Part shown: positions 17,627 through 28,338 of the stretch, one piece after another | Position numbering within the stretch: position 1 is the stretch's first letter | Layout of the letters: each line of letters opens with the position of its first letter | From: Fen-1298 sp963833465 | GTDB taxonomy: Bacteria; Bacteroidota; Ignavibacteria; UBA10030 | DNA length: 64,000 nt | Assembly (NCBI GenBank): GCA_963833465.1 | Contig: CAWHXW010000005.1 | Coordinates: 132,866-196,865 of the forward strand | Direction: 5' to 3' | Translations under genes and position numbers: made by a program | The notes under the pieces: generated by a model | What the model was told of the DNA's origin: nothing | The model's database searches: none | What the model saw: the letters and a program-made list of their open reading frames with translations, nothing else

Positions 17627-19309
17627 TTACAACGTCTTTAAAACCAACATTGTAATATCATCGGATTGCGGCGTAGATTGTGTATGAATTTCTAATTCTT
17701 TTTGAATTTGTTGAATAATTTCTTTCGCTGATAAATCTATCGATCTTTTTAGAATTGCTTCAAGATGTTCTTCAGTAAATTGTTCATTATTTTGATTCAT
17801 AGCTTCACTTACTCCATCTGTGTACATTACTAATACATCTCCCGGCAAAAGCGTGACCAAAGTTTCCGCATACGGTGCTGTCGTTCTAAAAATACCAAGA
17901 ATTAAGCCGCCCTCTTCCAAATATTCCATCGTTCCATTTTTTCTCAATAAGTACGGCGGGTTATGTCCGGCGTTCGTGTACCAGAATTGACGTGTCTGCG
18001 CATTGAGTATGCCCCAAAAGAATGTAATAAACTTGCTTCCTCCTCGAGTATTTGAGCAAGTGAGATCATTGATCTGCCCGGTTGTTTCAGCAACCGATGT
18101 GCACAAAGGTGCAAGTGCGCGTAATGCCGCTTGCACATTCGCCATTAGTAATGCTGCTGGCGTTCCTTTGCCTGAAACGTCACCGATTGCCAATACATAT
18201 TCATCCTGCGTCCGAGTGATAACATCGTAATAATCGCCGCCGACTTCTTTTGATGAAATCGTAAGCGCAGCAATATCAAAGTTCGGAATAGTGGGAAGTT
18301 TTTCAGGTAGAAGACCCTGCTGAATTTCACGTGCAATATTTAATTCATCTTCCATCCGTTGCTTTTCAATAGCAGTTTTAAAGAGCCGTGCGTTTTCGAT
18401 GGAGATGATAGCAAGATTACCAAGTGAATAAAGAAATTCAAGATCGGCTTGCGAATATACACCGCCGCGTAATCGTTCACCGAGTAAAATCATTCCGATT
18501 GTCTTCTGCTGAATGTGCATTGGTACTACTACTGTAATTCCAATTTTAATTAAGTTGGCTGCGGCAATTCGGTATGCTTTCGACTTTAATAAATCACGTG
18601 TAGTAGCAGATTTTGTGAGATTGCAAAGATCAGGCAAAATTTCCTGCAGAGCAGCACTTCCTTCCATTCTCGAAGCAATAATATTTAATTCATTTTCATT
18701 CCGAATACAGATGGCATAATTCTTCACTCCGACTTGTCCAAGAAGCGCAAATGTTACAAGCCGTATTACTTTTTTTTCATCTAATCCTATATTGAATTCC
18801 TTGCTTAAATCAAAAAGTGTATTAAGTTCTTGAATTTTTCTATCGAGATTTCTATTTGCCTCTTTCACCTGATTTATGATAAGCGCCTTCTCGATTGCCG
18901 TGCCTGACAGATTAACTAATGATTGAATTATTTTTTTATCCAGAGATGAGAATGAAGATTTTGTCAGTCTCTCGCCGAGTGTGATGTATCCCACAATGCG
19001 TTTTTGTGCAATAATTGGAATTACCAGTGACTGTTGATTGTTATTTAGAAATTCCAACCACTCTGATTTTTCCTGAACCAATTTTTTAATCAATTGAATG
19101 GAGCGCGGCGGACGTTCTATTTGAATACTCTTTTTAATAATCGAGTTATCCAAGCCCCTTGCAGTTATCACTTTGAATATTTTTCCATCGCGCTTAAGAA
19201 GAACAATCCCGCGTGCTACAAGCATCTTGCCCATCAGTGTACAAAGTACTGTGGTGAGAATAAAATCTAGCTCAAGCGATGAATTAATAATAGTACTGAA
19301 TTCAAACAA
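17627..19309 (-). CDS. RsbU-type PP2C phosphatase with two GAF domains
   Basis: A serine phosphatase expected to dephosphorylate a STAS anti-anti-sigma factor. Two GAF-like sensor domains (residues about 10-140 and 170-310) precede a SpoIIE/PP2C domain (about 335-560) with the metal-binding motifs EVGGDYYDVI, GDVSGKGTPAALLM, YTDGVSEAMN and QSDDITMLVLK. No membrane helices, so cytosolic. The only start in frame is a TTG at 19309, without a ribosome site; the frame remains open upstream to the RsbW-like gene with no ATG/GTG, so the true N-terminus is uncertain. It is the last gene of the partner-switching cluster. Confidence 0.85.
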   Translation of the reverse strand: MFEFSTIINSSLELDFILTTVLCTLMGKMLVARGIVLLKRDGKIFKVITARGLDNSIIKKSIQIERPPRSIQLIKKLVQEKSEWLEFLNNNQQSLVIPIIAQKRIVGYITLGERLTKSSFSSLDKKIIQSLVNLSGTAIEKALIINQVKEANRNLDRKIQELNTLFDLSKEFNIGLDEKKVIRLVTFALLGQVGVKNYAICIRNENELNIIASRMEGSAALQEILPDLCNLTKSATTRDLLKSKAYRIAAANLIKIGITVVVPMHIQQKTIGMILLGERLRGGVYSQADLEFLYSLGNLAIISIENARLFKTAIEKQRMEDELNIAREIQQGLLPEKLPTIPNFDIAALTISSKEVGGDYYDVITRTQDEYVLAIGDVSGKGTPAALLMANVQAALRALAPLCTSVAETTGQINDLTCSNTRGGSKFITFFWGILNAQTRQFWYTNAGHNPPYLLRKNGTMEYLEEGGLILGIFRTTAPYAETLVTLLPGDVLVMYTDGVSEAMNQNNEQFTEEHLEAILKRSIDLSAKEIIQQIQKELEIHTQSTPQSDDITMLVLKTL

Positions 19310-19374
19310 CGGAAGAAGATCAGAAGTTTGTTTTCGAACTGCAGATGCCGATTGTAAATGAGATCCTTTCGTTG

Positions 19375-19827
19375 TTACCTCTCTGCGACTGAAGATGCAT
19401 TTGGCAAATACTTAATAAGCCGTACTTCATTTAGTTTGCCTCGATGGAAATTATATTCCACCTTGTCCATAAGTTTTTTCATAAGATATACTCCCAGTCC
19501 GCCCCGACGGCGATGTCCAATATGTTCTTTCAGATCCGGTCGGCTGATTTTGGAAGGATCAAATGATCTGCCATTATCAAATATTCTAATTTCTAACGAA
19601 CGATTATTTTGAAAAATAGAAACTTCAATCTTTTTATCAGCCGCATATTGATATGCATGTTTAATTATATTCGTGCATGCTTCATCCACAGCAAGCACAA
19701 TATTAGCTGCATCTTCTTCTGAAAAGCCAAATGCATGTGCTGCTTCACCGACAAATTCTCTTACTTCTATAAGATTATCCGTCCGGCTCAGGATTATTTT
19801 TGATCTATGTGCTGCTTTCGTTTCCAT
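19375..19827 (-). CDS. RsbW-like anti-sigma serine kinase (HATPase)
   Basis: A 150-residue GHKL ATPase. Motifs are the N-box VDEACTNIIKHAY, the G1 box FDNGRSFDP and the G2 region RRRGGLGVYLMKKLMD. Small single-domain proteins of this kind phosphorylate STAS partners and bind sigma factors or other targets. The neighbours, a STAS protein 29 bases upstream and PP2C phosphatases on both sides, make partner switching the likely role. No sigma factor gene is adjacent, so the output is unknown. Confidence 0.85.
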   Translation of the reverse strand: METKAAHRSKIILSRTDNLIEVREFVGEAAHAFGFSEEDAANIVLAVDEACTNIIKHAYQYAADKKIEVSIFQNNRSLEIRIFDNGRSFDPSKISRPDLKEHIGHRRRGGLGVYLMKKLMDKVEYNFHRGKLNEVRLIKYLPNASSVAER

Positions 19828-19856
19828 TATTTCAATGTCAATGCAAAATTAGAACT

Positions 19857-20213
19857 TCAATTCTTTTTTTCATGAAATCGCAAGACGGCTTCTTGCTCAT
19901 CCTTAAATATTTCATATAGGATTGGAAAGCCCAGCAAATCAAATACGTTATAAACTTTCGGTGTCATATTTGTCAGCTTGATATCACCTTTGTTTTTGCG
20001 CACATCTTCGATATATGCCATAAATACTCCTAAACCGGCACTGCTGATATACGAAAGATCACGGCAATTCACTACAATATTAAATTTGTTTTCCGTTATC
20101 AGCTTCTGGAAAGCAATTTCAAGATCAGGCGCCGTGTGAGCATCAAGATAGCCTTTTAGTTCAATCACGCTGATGTCCTCATTTTCTCTTTGGTGGATTT
20201 TAAAATCAATCAT
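19857..20213 (-). CDS. STAS-domain anti-anti-sigma factor
   Basis: A 118-residue protein consisting of one STAS domain. The conserved loop DLSYISSAGLGVF holds the serine normally phosphorylated by an RsbW-type kinase and dephosphorylated by an RsbU-type phosphatase; all three partners are adjacent here. MIDFKIHQREN fits the usual start, and an AAGGAGACC ribosome site precedes it. Confidence 0.88.
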   Translation of the reverse strand: MIDFKIHQRENEDISVIELKGYLDAHTAPDLEIAFQKLITENKFNIVVNCRDLSYISSAGLGVFMAYIEDVRKNKGDIKLTNMTPKVYNVFDLLGFPILYEIFKDEQEAVLRFHEKKN

Positions 20214-20276
20214 GGTGGTCTCCTTCTTGTCCTTCTCTCCTTAAAATAACCGATCGAGTCTCCATTCTATCTATCC

Positions 20277-22373
20277 TTAATTACTTCCTAACCACTTCAT
20301 TACAATCAGTGTTACATCATCATTATACGTTCCTTGGCTGATAAAAGTTCTGACACTCGATAAGATCATATTTTTGATTTCATTTGCTGAATAATTGATA
20401 CATTTACTTGCGATTTGCATCAACCGCTCATATCCATATTCTTCCATCTCTGCATTTCGCGATTCAGTAATGCCGTCTGTGTAGAAAATGCAAATATCGC
20501 CGTGTTGAAGTTTTAAAGTTCGTTCTTCAATTGCCTGCTCAAACTGCTCATTATCCGTTAATCCCAAACCTATTCCGTTTGATCGTATTAATTCAATTAC
20601 ATTTTGTGATATATATATCATCGGACAATGACCTGCGCGTGCAAGCGTAAGCGTTGCGTTTTGAAGATCAAGCATACCGTATATAGCACTAATAAACATA
20701 TTCTTTTCTAAAGTTTCCATTAGAGTGTCATTGGCTCGAGAAAGTAATTGCTTCGGTGTTGCGCAAATTTTGCTTAACGACATCACAATCCCTTTTACTT
20801 CTGCCATATAGAATGCGGCAGAGACACCTTTCCCAGATACATCACCAACTATAATTCCAATTCGCTCGTCGGGAAGTGTAATTATATCATAATAATCTCC
20901 GCCAACTTCCATTGAAGATTCTGACACCGTCGCGAATTCTGCTTTTGACAAATTTGGCACTGATTGAGGTAGCAACCGCTTCTGCATACGCTGTGCTACC
21001 ATCATTTCTTGATGAAGGCGTTCTCTTTCGATTGATTTAATAATCAAACGCGAATTATCTATAGCAATACTCACATGATCGGCAAATGTTGTCATCACAT
21101 CGATATCTTCTTGATCAAATGCATTTTGATAGTCTTTTGTAGCATGCAAAACACCAATAATTTTTTCATGTGATAGAAGCGGAACAGTAAGCATGGAACC
21201 GCGCGCAAAGCCCTTCTTTTTAAGATGCTTTGTCCGTCGATCCGACCAGATATCTTCAATGAGCAATGCTTTATGAGAATCAATCAGATATCGTTTTAAT
21301 TGTATTCCATCTTCTGCCGCAATGAGATCAATTTCCTGTTGAGTGATATTTCGCTTTGCGGCTACGTCTACAGAAATTTCACCGGTACTTTCATTCACAG
21401 AAAATAATTCCAACCATACACTGCGTGCACCGCATACTTCAGATGTCATTTGCGTAACGGTATTTAACAAATCGTTGAAATCAAACACCTGAGTCACAAG
21501 GCGGCTTAAGTTATGCAGAGAAATTAATTCAGATTGCTTTCTTTCGAATACTTCCGCTGTTGGCAGGTGAAATAATGTACTTATAAATGTGACACCAAAA
21601 TAAATTGTGCCGAATATTGAGTTCAATTGAATAAAGGTATGAAGCGGCCTGCTGTACGAAATAAGATCATCACCACTTATAGATCTTTGAACAAGGAAAA
21701 CGTCCAAGACAAGGAGAGCAATAAATAGTAAAAATGAATAGATGATAGAATATTTTTTTTCACGTTTTGAAAGAAATACAATCCAATTTTGCTTGAACGA
21801 ATTCATGACAATCAATGCAAACGCCAGAGCAAAGAATATCGAAGCGAATAAATTATTTTCCTGAAAAAGAAACGGAAAATCTGCCGCACATGCCGCGAAA
21901 AGAAAAATGAGATAAGCAATGTAATATCGCCAAGTTGTTTTACGGCGTTTGAATAACACTAAATCATGTAAGATGACTAGCAAATACAAAGACAATACTC
22001 CAAGCGCCAAGTTAATCAGAGTCAAAATGCACAACGTTAATGCAGATTTATGAATGCTGAATGATTCACCTCCAGAAAAGCGATGAGCTTGAACGAATGA
22101 ACCAAATCCCAGTATGACCAAGGAAAATACAACCGCAAAAAATAGTCGCCCAATTTCTCTCGGAGCATTGCGTTGCGACATCTTTCGCCTTTTTTCAATG
22201 AAGATGCCGACTAACATGAATGAGCCAACAACGAATAGTTCGCGTAGGACAGTGATGCCGGCGATATCGAAATCAACGGCAGCATGTATAACATCATAAG
22301 TAAAAACAAGCGGCAAAAGAATTGCCGGTACAATCAACAATACAATACTTTTTATATTGGATACACTAATCAT
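20277..22373 (-). CDS. Membrane-bound RsbU-type PP2C phosphatase with GAF domain
   Basis: A 698-residue protein. About seven membrane helices occupy residues 8-270, then a GAF domain (about 290-440, with EVCGARSVWLELFSV and SMLTVPLLSHEKIIGVLHAT) and a SpoIIE/PP2C phosphatase domain (about 465-698: EVGGDYYDIITL, GDVSGKGVSAAFYMAE, YTDGITESRN, YNDDVTLIVMKW). It is the first gene of the cluster and probably converts a membrane or small-molecule signal into dephosphorylation of the STAS protein. With the second phosphatase it gives the module two inputs. Confidence 0.85.
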   Translation of the reverse strand: MISVSNIKSIVLLIVPAILLPLVFTYDVIHAAVDFDIAGITVLRELFVVGSFMLVGIFIEKRRKMSQRNAPREIGRLFFAVVFSLVILGFGSFVQAHRFSGGESFSIHKSALTLCILTLINLALGVLSLYLLVILHDLVLFKRRKTTWRYYIAYLIFLFAACAADFPFLFQENNLFASIFFALAFALIVMNSFKQNWIVFLSKREKKYSIIYSFLLFIALLVLDVFLVQRSISGDDLISYSRPLHTFIQLNSIFGTIYFGVTFISTLFHLPTAEVFERKQSELISLHNLSRLVTQVFDFNDLLNTVTQMTSEVCGARSVWLELFSVNESTGEISVDVAAKRNITQQEIDLIAAEDGIQLKRYLIDSHKALLIEDIWSDRRTKHLKKKGFARGSMLTVPLLSHEKIIGVLHATKDYQNAFDQEDIDVMTTFADHVSIAIDNSRLIIKSIERERLHQEMMVAQRMQKRLLPQSVPNLSKAEFATVSESSMEVGGDYYDIITLPDERIGIIVGDVSGKGVSAAFYMAEVKGIVMSLSKICATPKQLLSRANDTLMETLEKNMFISAIYGMLDLQNATLTLARAGHCPMIYISQNVIELIRSNGIGLGLTDNEQFEQAIEERTLKLQHGDICIFYTDGITESRNAEMEEYGYERLMQIASKCINYSANEIKNMILSSVRTFISQGTYNDDVTLIVMKWLGSN

Positions 22374-22694
22374 AATTCATTATAAACAACTAATCAAATA
22401 TATTTTTAAAACTGACTATTATTAACGTATTTTTTAAATCTAATGGATTAATTGCATTGCTATTTATTTATCGTATGAACTCGCATAAAGTTACAGAAAA
22501 TTAGAAATAAATATTTTGAAAATAACCAATAAATCGCTCGCAAGGATAGTCCAAATTGATTATTTTACACCTATTCGTAGTTTTCTATTGTAATATCAGT
22601 AAGTGCTTTGTTTAACAATACTTAACAATTGAAAAAAGCGAACACACGCTAAAATTCATCCAAATATAATCGTTTGAAAATATTTCGTATTAAT
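22374..22694. other. Intergenic region upstream of the partner-switching cluster
   Basis: An AT-rich 320-bp gap. On the minus strand a TATATTTG element about 25 bases before the phosphatase start resembles the Bacteroidota -7 box (TAnnTTTG), a possible promoter. Nothing else is recognisable. Confidence 0.3.
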
Positions 22695-24972
22695 TTATTT
22701 CAACAAAACAAGTTTTTTTGTTTCGGTAAAAATTCCGGCTTGTCCATTAAGATTAGAAGACTGAAGAAAATCTCGCCGTGCTGATGGAACAGCAGATAAA
22801 CGACAGAAGTAGACGCCGCTTGGAGTGTTGACCGCATTCCATTGTTGTTTATAGATTCCTGCCGGTAAAGTTTCTGATAATAGTGTAGCGACTTCCTTTC
22901 CTGCCACATCGAATATTTTTAAATTTGTATAACTATCAACTGATAATTGAAAACTGATTATTGTTGTTGGATTGAACGGATTCGGATAGTTTTGTTTTAA
23001 TGAAAACTTTATAGGTAAATCATTATCAATATTTTTAACATTGGTTGAAATCATTTCTGAAAGCGGTCGCTTCCACACGCTTTTTCCTTCAGTTCCTGCA
23101 AAGAGGTTCGTATCGCAGACCGCAAGTGCATAGATAAAAGTGTTTGTCAATCCATCATTGACAGCAGACCAATTAGTGCCATTATCGGTTGAAACAAATA
23201 CTCCACCATCAGTTCCGGCAAAGAGATTAGTACCTGTAACAGCAAGTGCCCATACATAATTATTTGTCAGACCAGAATTGACAGCCGTCCAATTATTAAC
23301 ATCGTTAACAGATAGAAATACGCCGCCGTCAGTTCCGGCAAAAAGATTGGTCCCTCCTGTTTCGCTCAAGCTGGTAACAAGAGTCCAAATATGTTTGTTT
23401 GTTAAACCGGAATTAAATGTGACCCAATTAGTGCCGTTATCAGTGGATCGAAATACTCCGTCGCCATAAGTTCCTGCATAGAGATTTGTACCGCTCGTTT
23501 TATTTGTACTCAATGCAAGCGTATAAACATCAATATTTGTTAAACCAGAATTGACAGCCGTCCAATAATTACCATTATTGGTCGAAAGAAATACTCCATC
23601 AGCAGTAGCAGCAAAAATATTATTACCACTGAAAGAAAAATTATAAACATTTGTATATGGTAAACCGGCATTTACAGCGTTCCAATTATTACCGTTATTC
23701 GTCGAAAGGAAAGCTCCACCGTCTGTTCCGGCAAGAATATTAATATCGCCTGTTCCAATGGGACTTACAGCAAGAGTCCAAATATATGGGTTTATTAATC
23801 CATCATTAGCAGCAATAAAATCATTACCGCCATTTATCGAAAGAAAAATACCGCGTGAAGTTCCGGCAAAAAGATTCGTACCGCCTGTCCCATTAGCACT
23901 TGTGGCAAAAGCATAGATATTATTGTTCGTCAAGCCGTTATTGACGGCATACCAGTTAGTACCGTTGTTGGTCGATAGAAATATTCCACCATCAGTTCCT
24001 GCAAAAAGATTTGTGCCGCATGTTTCATTTGGGCTGATGACAAGAGTATAGACATCTGTACCTCGTCAAGCCAGAATTAATAGAGATCCAATTTGTTCCG
24101 TAGTTTGTGGAATAAAAGACACCGCGCGAGGTCCCTGCAAAAAGATTACTATTCCCTTTTCCATCTGAACTGACTGCAATTGAATAGACATTAGTGTTTA
24201 TTAAACCACAATTGGTGGCGGTCCAATTAGTGTCAAGAACGCTTAGAAGAAAGACTCCACAAGATGTTCCAGCAAAAATATTCATTCCGCCGGTTTCATT
24301 AGACATAGAAGCGAGAGTATATATATTAGTATGGTTGAAGCTAGAATTAATACCAATCCAATTATTGCCGCTGTTGGTCGAAAAAAAAACTCCGCTTCCA
24401 TAAGTTCCGGCAAAAAGATTGGTATCACAGATATCAAGAGCAAAGACATTGTTGTTAGTCAAACCGGTATTGATAGCACACCAATTAGAACCGTTGTCGG
24501 TCGAAAGAAATACTCCACCGCCATAAGTTCCGGCAAGGAGATTACTAGTACCTGTTCCATTTGTGCTAACAGCAAGAGAATAGACATTCGTATTTGTCAA
24601 ACCAGAATTAACAGCAGTCCAATTAGTTCCATTGTTTGTAGAAAGAAAAACGCCGCGATAAGTTCCGGCAAAAAGATTATTTCCGCCTTTCTCATTAGGG
24701 CTTGCGATAAGTGACCATATATACTTGTTCGTCAAGCCAGAATTTACTGCTATCCAATTGACACCGTTATTAGTCGAAAGAAAAACTCCGCCATCAGTTC
24801 CGGCAAAAAGATTAGTTCCGCCTTTCGAATCAGTGCTAGCGACAAGAGCACGGACTATACCGCCAAAAGGTCCATTTGCTTGCTTCCATTGAGTATACGA
24901 CCTGGTTGTTGAAAAAAACATTATGCAGAAGAACAAGCCGGATAAGGAAAAAAATGGTTTTATAATGTTCAC
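22695..24972 (-). CDS. Secreted beta-propeller (sialidase/BNR-like repeat) protein with T9SS sorting domain, frameshifted
   Basis: A signal peptide (FFSLSGLFFCIMFF) is followed by about fifteen tandem repeats of roughly 45 residues with the core NLFAGTDGGVFLSTNNGTNW and a variable SGLTN linker, an Asp-box/BNR-type propeller. The C-terminus carries a T9SS type A sorting domain (YPNPFNPTTIISFQL to FTETKKLVLLK), so the product should be exported and anchored at the cell surface. A one-base shift near 24058 splits the gene between two frames; the repeat pattern continues seamlessly across it. DNA-level repeats make both assembly error and slippage possible. Ligand unknown. Confidence 0.75.
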
Positions 24973-25331
24973 TTATTTAATTTAGTAATGAACAAATACA
25001 TCCGATGACATTTGGAATGAAATGGAGTTATAAAAAGCAATTTCTGCAAGGGAATAAAACAAGATTGTTATCGGTTGTTCTTTTCAAAATTATAGAAACA
25101 TATCGCCAATCTTTTCATTGGCTATAAAATATATAGTTATAACTGAGAACTTAATTTATAAATTATTAAGGTTGCTTTAAATGGCAAAATAATGAATTCT
25201 CGATGTACAACGTCCCAAAGAATGAAATGAATATTAAACCCAAATAACCGAAGACTTAAAAATATTTTTTATCTGGTTTTTTTGAATATGTTTAGTTTTT
25301 ATAATTGATGACAATGTACTATAGGAATCTC
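24973..25331. other. Intergenic region, nothing recognised
   Basis: About 360 AT-rich bases between the propeller gene and the TPR gene. It presumably holds the propeller promoter. I see no RNA gene or repeat. Confidence 0.4.
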
Positions 25332-26022
25332 CTACATACTATATTCAGTGATGAAACGATCGACATCATGAGCGTACAGACGAAGTTGGAAATTCCTTTT
25401 TTAGTATCTGAAAAAGTTCAATAGCTTTTTCTTTTTTTCCGGCTGCCGCATAATTTGTCGCAGATCTTTGCAAATTTTCAGGTGCCTGTACAGATGCCAT
25501 ATTTTTCGATGCTGCCTTTTCAAAGTAGGAAGCTGCTTGGTTGAAATCACCTTTCGCTTCGTAGCAACTTGCCATTCCTGCATAAGCAGAAGCTGTTATC
25601 ATCTTATCAGAAACGCTAATATCATTATATACATTCAGAGCTTTATCGTAATTTTTTAAAGCGAAATACGAGTTTGCCAAATATAATTTTGCAATTTCAC
25701 CTGCTTTTGTACTGCCATGCTCTTCTACTACAGCTTGTAATCCTTGAGTGCCTTCTTGCGGCACACCATTAATAGCAAGATCATATCTTCCTTCATCATA
25801 ATATGGCTCTAAATTGGCAAGCATCGCCGTTGCCTTTTCATTTGAATCAGCACGACTTTTAGTCCATAGGAATCCGATAATCACAAGTCCCGCAATCCCG
25901 ATTCCAACGTAAGAAAGAATCTTTGTGTTATCATCTATCCACTTGCGAGCTTCAAAATATTTTGTCACAAGTTTATCTTCTTTAATTTCCCTCTTTGAAA
26001 TTTTTTTCTGTGGTTTAAGCAT
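25332..26022 (-). CDS. Membrane-anchored TPR protein (YfgM/CpoB-like), C-terminus frameshifted
   Basis: A cytoplasmic N-terminus with the basic KISKREIKEDKLVTKYF is followed by one membrane helix near residues 38-54 and TPR repeats outside it (AKLYLANSYFALKNYDKALN and SAYAGMASCYEAKGDFNQAA). This layout fits the YfgM/TPR_21-type envelope proteins. The uninterrupted frame stops at 25366 (SSVRS), but a one-base shift near 25373 yields YAHDVDRFITEYSM ending at 25332, a far better family C-terminus. I therefore regard the early stop as an indel. It lies directly before tRNA-Arg. Confidence 0.75.
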
Positions 26023-26058
26023 GTCTATTCCTAAATCAGTTAATAATTTAATTGTTTG

Positions 26059-26132
26059 TGCGCCCGAGGCGATTCGAACGCCTGGCCTACAGCTCCGGAG
26101 GCTGTCGCTCTATCCAGCTGAGCTACGGGCGC
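26059..26132 (-). tRNA. tRNA-Arg (CCG)
   Basis: A 74-nt cloverleaf on the minus strand with acceptor GCGCCCG/CGGGCGC, anticodon stem ACAGC/GCTGT, loop CTCCGGA giving anticodon CCG (Arg, CGG codons), and T-arm AGGCGTTCGAATCGCCT. No CCA is encoded. It lies 37 bases upstream of the TPR gene on the same strand. Confidence 0.94.
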
Positions 26133-26622
26133 AAGTGAAATTCCGTTATTTTCTACATTCGCCTTCTTCATGTTGAGTGAAGTTTCGTTTTTATTTCACT
26201 CTAAGAGTGCTTAAATAATTACTCAATATACCACGAATAAGAAACGCCAGCGAATTGGATCTTCCGGTTCCTTGAACATTGGCGTTTTACTCTTTGCGAG
26301 CAATTTCTTATTGAATTTTTGGAAGCAATCTTCTTTAAGTTCAGGTTTAATATACAAAAGGTTGTATGCGAAGGCAAGGAAGGAAAATGCACTTTTTCAT
26401 AGCCGAGAACAATCACATTTAATTTGCCAACTGTTTTATGAAGTTCGTCAGGAAGTAAATAGGCAAATAACAATGAAGTTTTAATGCCAGAATATCAGAA
26501 AAGTTCCTTCATAGTTTAGAACTTTAAATTAAAAAGCTACGGCGTGTACGACATTTCTCTTTATCGTATTTGCTTTAAGAAAAGAATCAAAATAAAAAAA
26601 TCACTAAAATATTTTCCAGTAG
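26133..26622. other. Intergenic region between tRNA-Arg and the GH53 gene
   Basis: About 490 bases. Short open frames of 70-84 codons exist on both strands around 26220-26480, but neither shows a recognisable domain, ribosome site or biased codon use, so I do not call a gene. A decayed coding remnant is possible. Confidence 0.35.
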
Positions 26623-28276
26623 CTAATTATTATATTGGAATACTTTCAATGCGGGAAGAGCGTTGCCTTTGAAATCGAACAATGTCGTGTTTGAAACAAC
26701 ATTGGGACCACCCAATTCCCATCCAACTCCCGGAACTGCAATCATCACCGGGTCCCAATAAAGAATTCCGATAACACTTCCATTGTTGACAGTTTTCAAG
26801 TCGTTGAAACATTCATAGAGAAAATCCCTTTGCCCGGCGGGCGTGCTCTGATAAACAGAATCATAAGGCCCGTTATTCTTGAGTTGTCCTATATCTCCGT
26901 TAAGAATCGTAGGTTTCCAATTATATCCGGTTTCCATAATTAGAATATCTTTACCAAACTTCGTGCTCACATAGTTTGCCCAATCGCGGATTTGAGGAAC
27001 GGTTTTCTTTGTCCAGAAAGGATAATAGGAAGCACCAATGATATCGTACTGCAAATCGTTTACCTGGCATTCATTGAAGAACCAAATGTACTTATCGGAA
27101 TTACCGCCATCATCGAGATGCAGAATAATTTTTGTCAATGGGGATATTGTTTTGATTGCCCTACATCCCTCCTTAAGAAGATCACTCATAGATTTGAAGT
27201 CACTCGAGGATCCTGATGGAAGAAGAATTCCACCTGAAATTTCATTTCCTATCGAAACGAATTCAGGTGCAGTTTCCTGTGCCCGCATTTGATTCATAAA
27301 ATTAAAAGTGAAATTGTAAACAGCCTTCATAAGATCGTCGAAGTTCAATTTTTCCCATTCATGAGGTTTCACATTCGACCAATAATCACTGTAATAGAAA
27401 GTGAGAAGAATCTGGAAACCCATGGCTTTCGTTCGCTTTGACATGGTTAATATATCTTTTGGGTTTTGAAAACCTGGTCGGAAGACGTTTGGATGGACTG
27501 TAGTCAGGATTGCCCGGATCATTATAAAGCCGCAATCGTATTAAATTAAATCCATAATCCTTTAATATTTGCAAACAATCTTTTTCCACGCCGTTATCGT
27601 AAAATTTTCCACCCATAGATTCTATATAGCTCAGTTCAGAAATATCTCCGCCTTTTAAAAATGGATAAGGTTTAGTGGCTTTCACAAGTTGCAAGTCATC
27701 TATCTGACACCAATTATTTGCATTTGCATCTGAGGTTAGACTGATAGTGCATTTTCTGCTTTTGACTAAAATACCTCTTACAACAATTCGCTTCCACTCC
27801 TTCGATACAGGAAGGCTTGTGATTTTCTTTATATCATCCGTTTGCGCCGCAAGAAAACAAGAATTTTGTCCTCCACTATTCCTGACCCAAGCCCACAGAG
27901 AATAATAACCATCTGAGAGACTTGTGAGTGTCTGTGATGTCGTGACTTTGTACGTCGTTCCTTTTCTATGCTCGAGCGCATATTTTCCAGAGTAACCACC
28001 TTCTACTATATGGCTCGCGTCAGAATTATTTTGATCAGCAGATGAAGTCCATCCGACTGGCGAATTCGTTTGCGTGAATTTTTCAAATCCGCTGTTCACA
28101 ATAACGGAATCCTGAAATTCATTAATGGAAAAAGATGTGGTATCTTTTTCTGAGAACGCTCTGAGTAAAGAAACAAAGAGAACACACACAAAGAAAAGTA
28201 ATATGCTAGAATGCAAGTAGTTGCATTGTGTTTTTTTAGTAAGAGTAAGTCGCAAGTATTTTTTCTTGCACATCAC
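26623..28276 (-). CDS. GH53 endo-beta-1,4-galactanase with N-terminal carbohydrate-binding-like domain, frameshifted
   Basis: A hydrophobic export signal (SILLFFVCVLFVSLL) is followed by a jelly-roll domain of about 150 residues (VNSGFEKFTQTNSPVGW to WCQIDDLQLV), then GH53: KGGDISELSYIESMGGKFYD, the acid/base Glu in VSIGNEISGGIL and the nucleophile Glu in ILIMETGYNW. It should cut beta-1,4-galactan side chains of pectin. A one-base shift near 27480-27500, between NDPGNPDYSPSK and PGFQNPKDIL, splits it. No T9SS domain is visible, unlike the second GH53 at 36302. It is last in the galactan locus. Confidence 0.85.
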
Positions 28277-28338
28277 TCAATTCTATCCTGCTTAATGACG
28301 GTTGAATTCAGAACGTAACAATCACTTTCACATTTTGT

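Noticed and set aside
19310..19374. N-terminal extension of the soluble PP2C phosphatase into the RsbW-like gene end
   Set aside because: The frame is open but has no accepted start codon; mentioned in the gene entry but not added to its coordinates.
26219..26484. Open frames of 70-84 codons on both strands between tRNA-Arg and GH53
   Set aside because: No domain, ribosome site or codon bias; both overlap each other and neither reads as a real protein.
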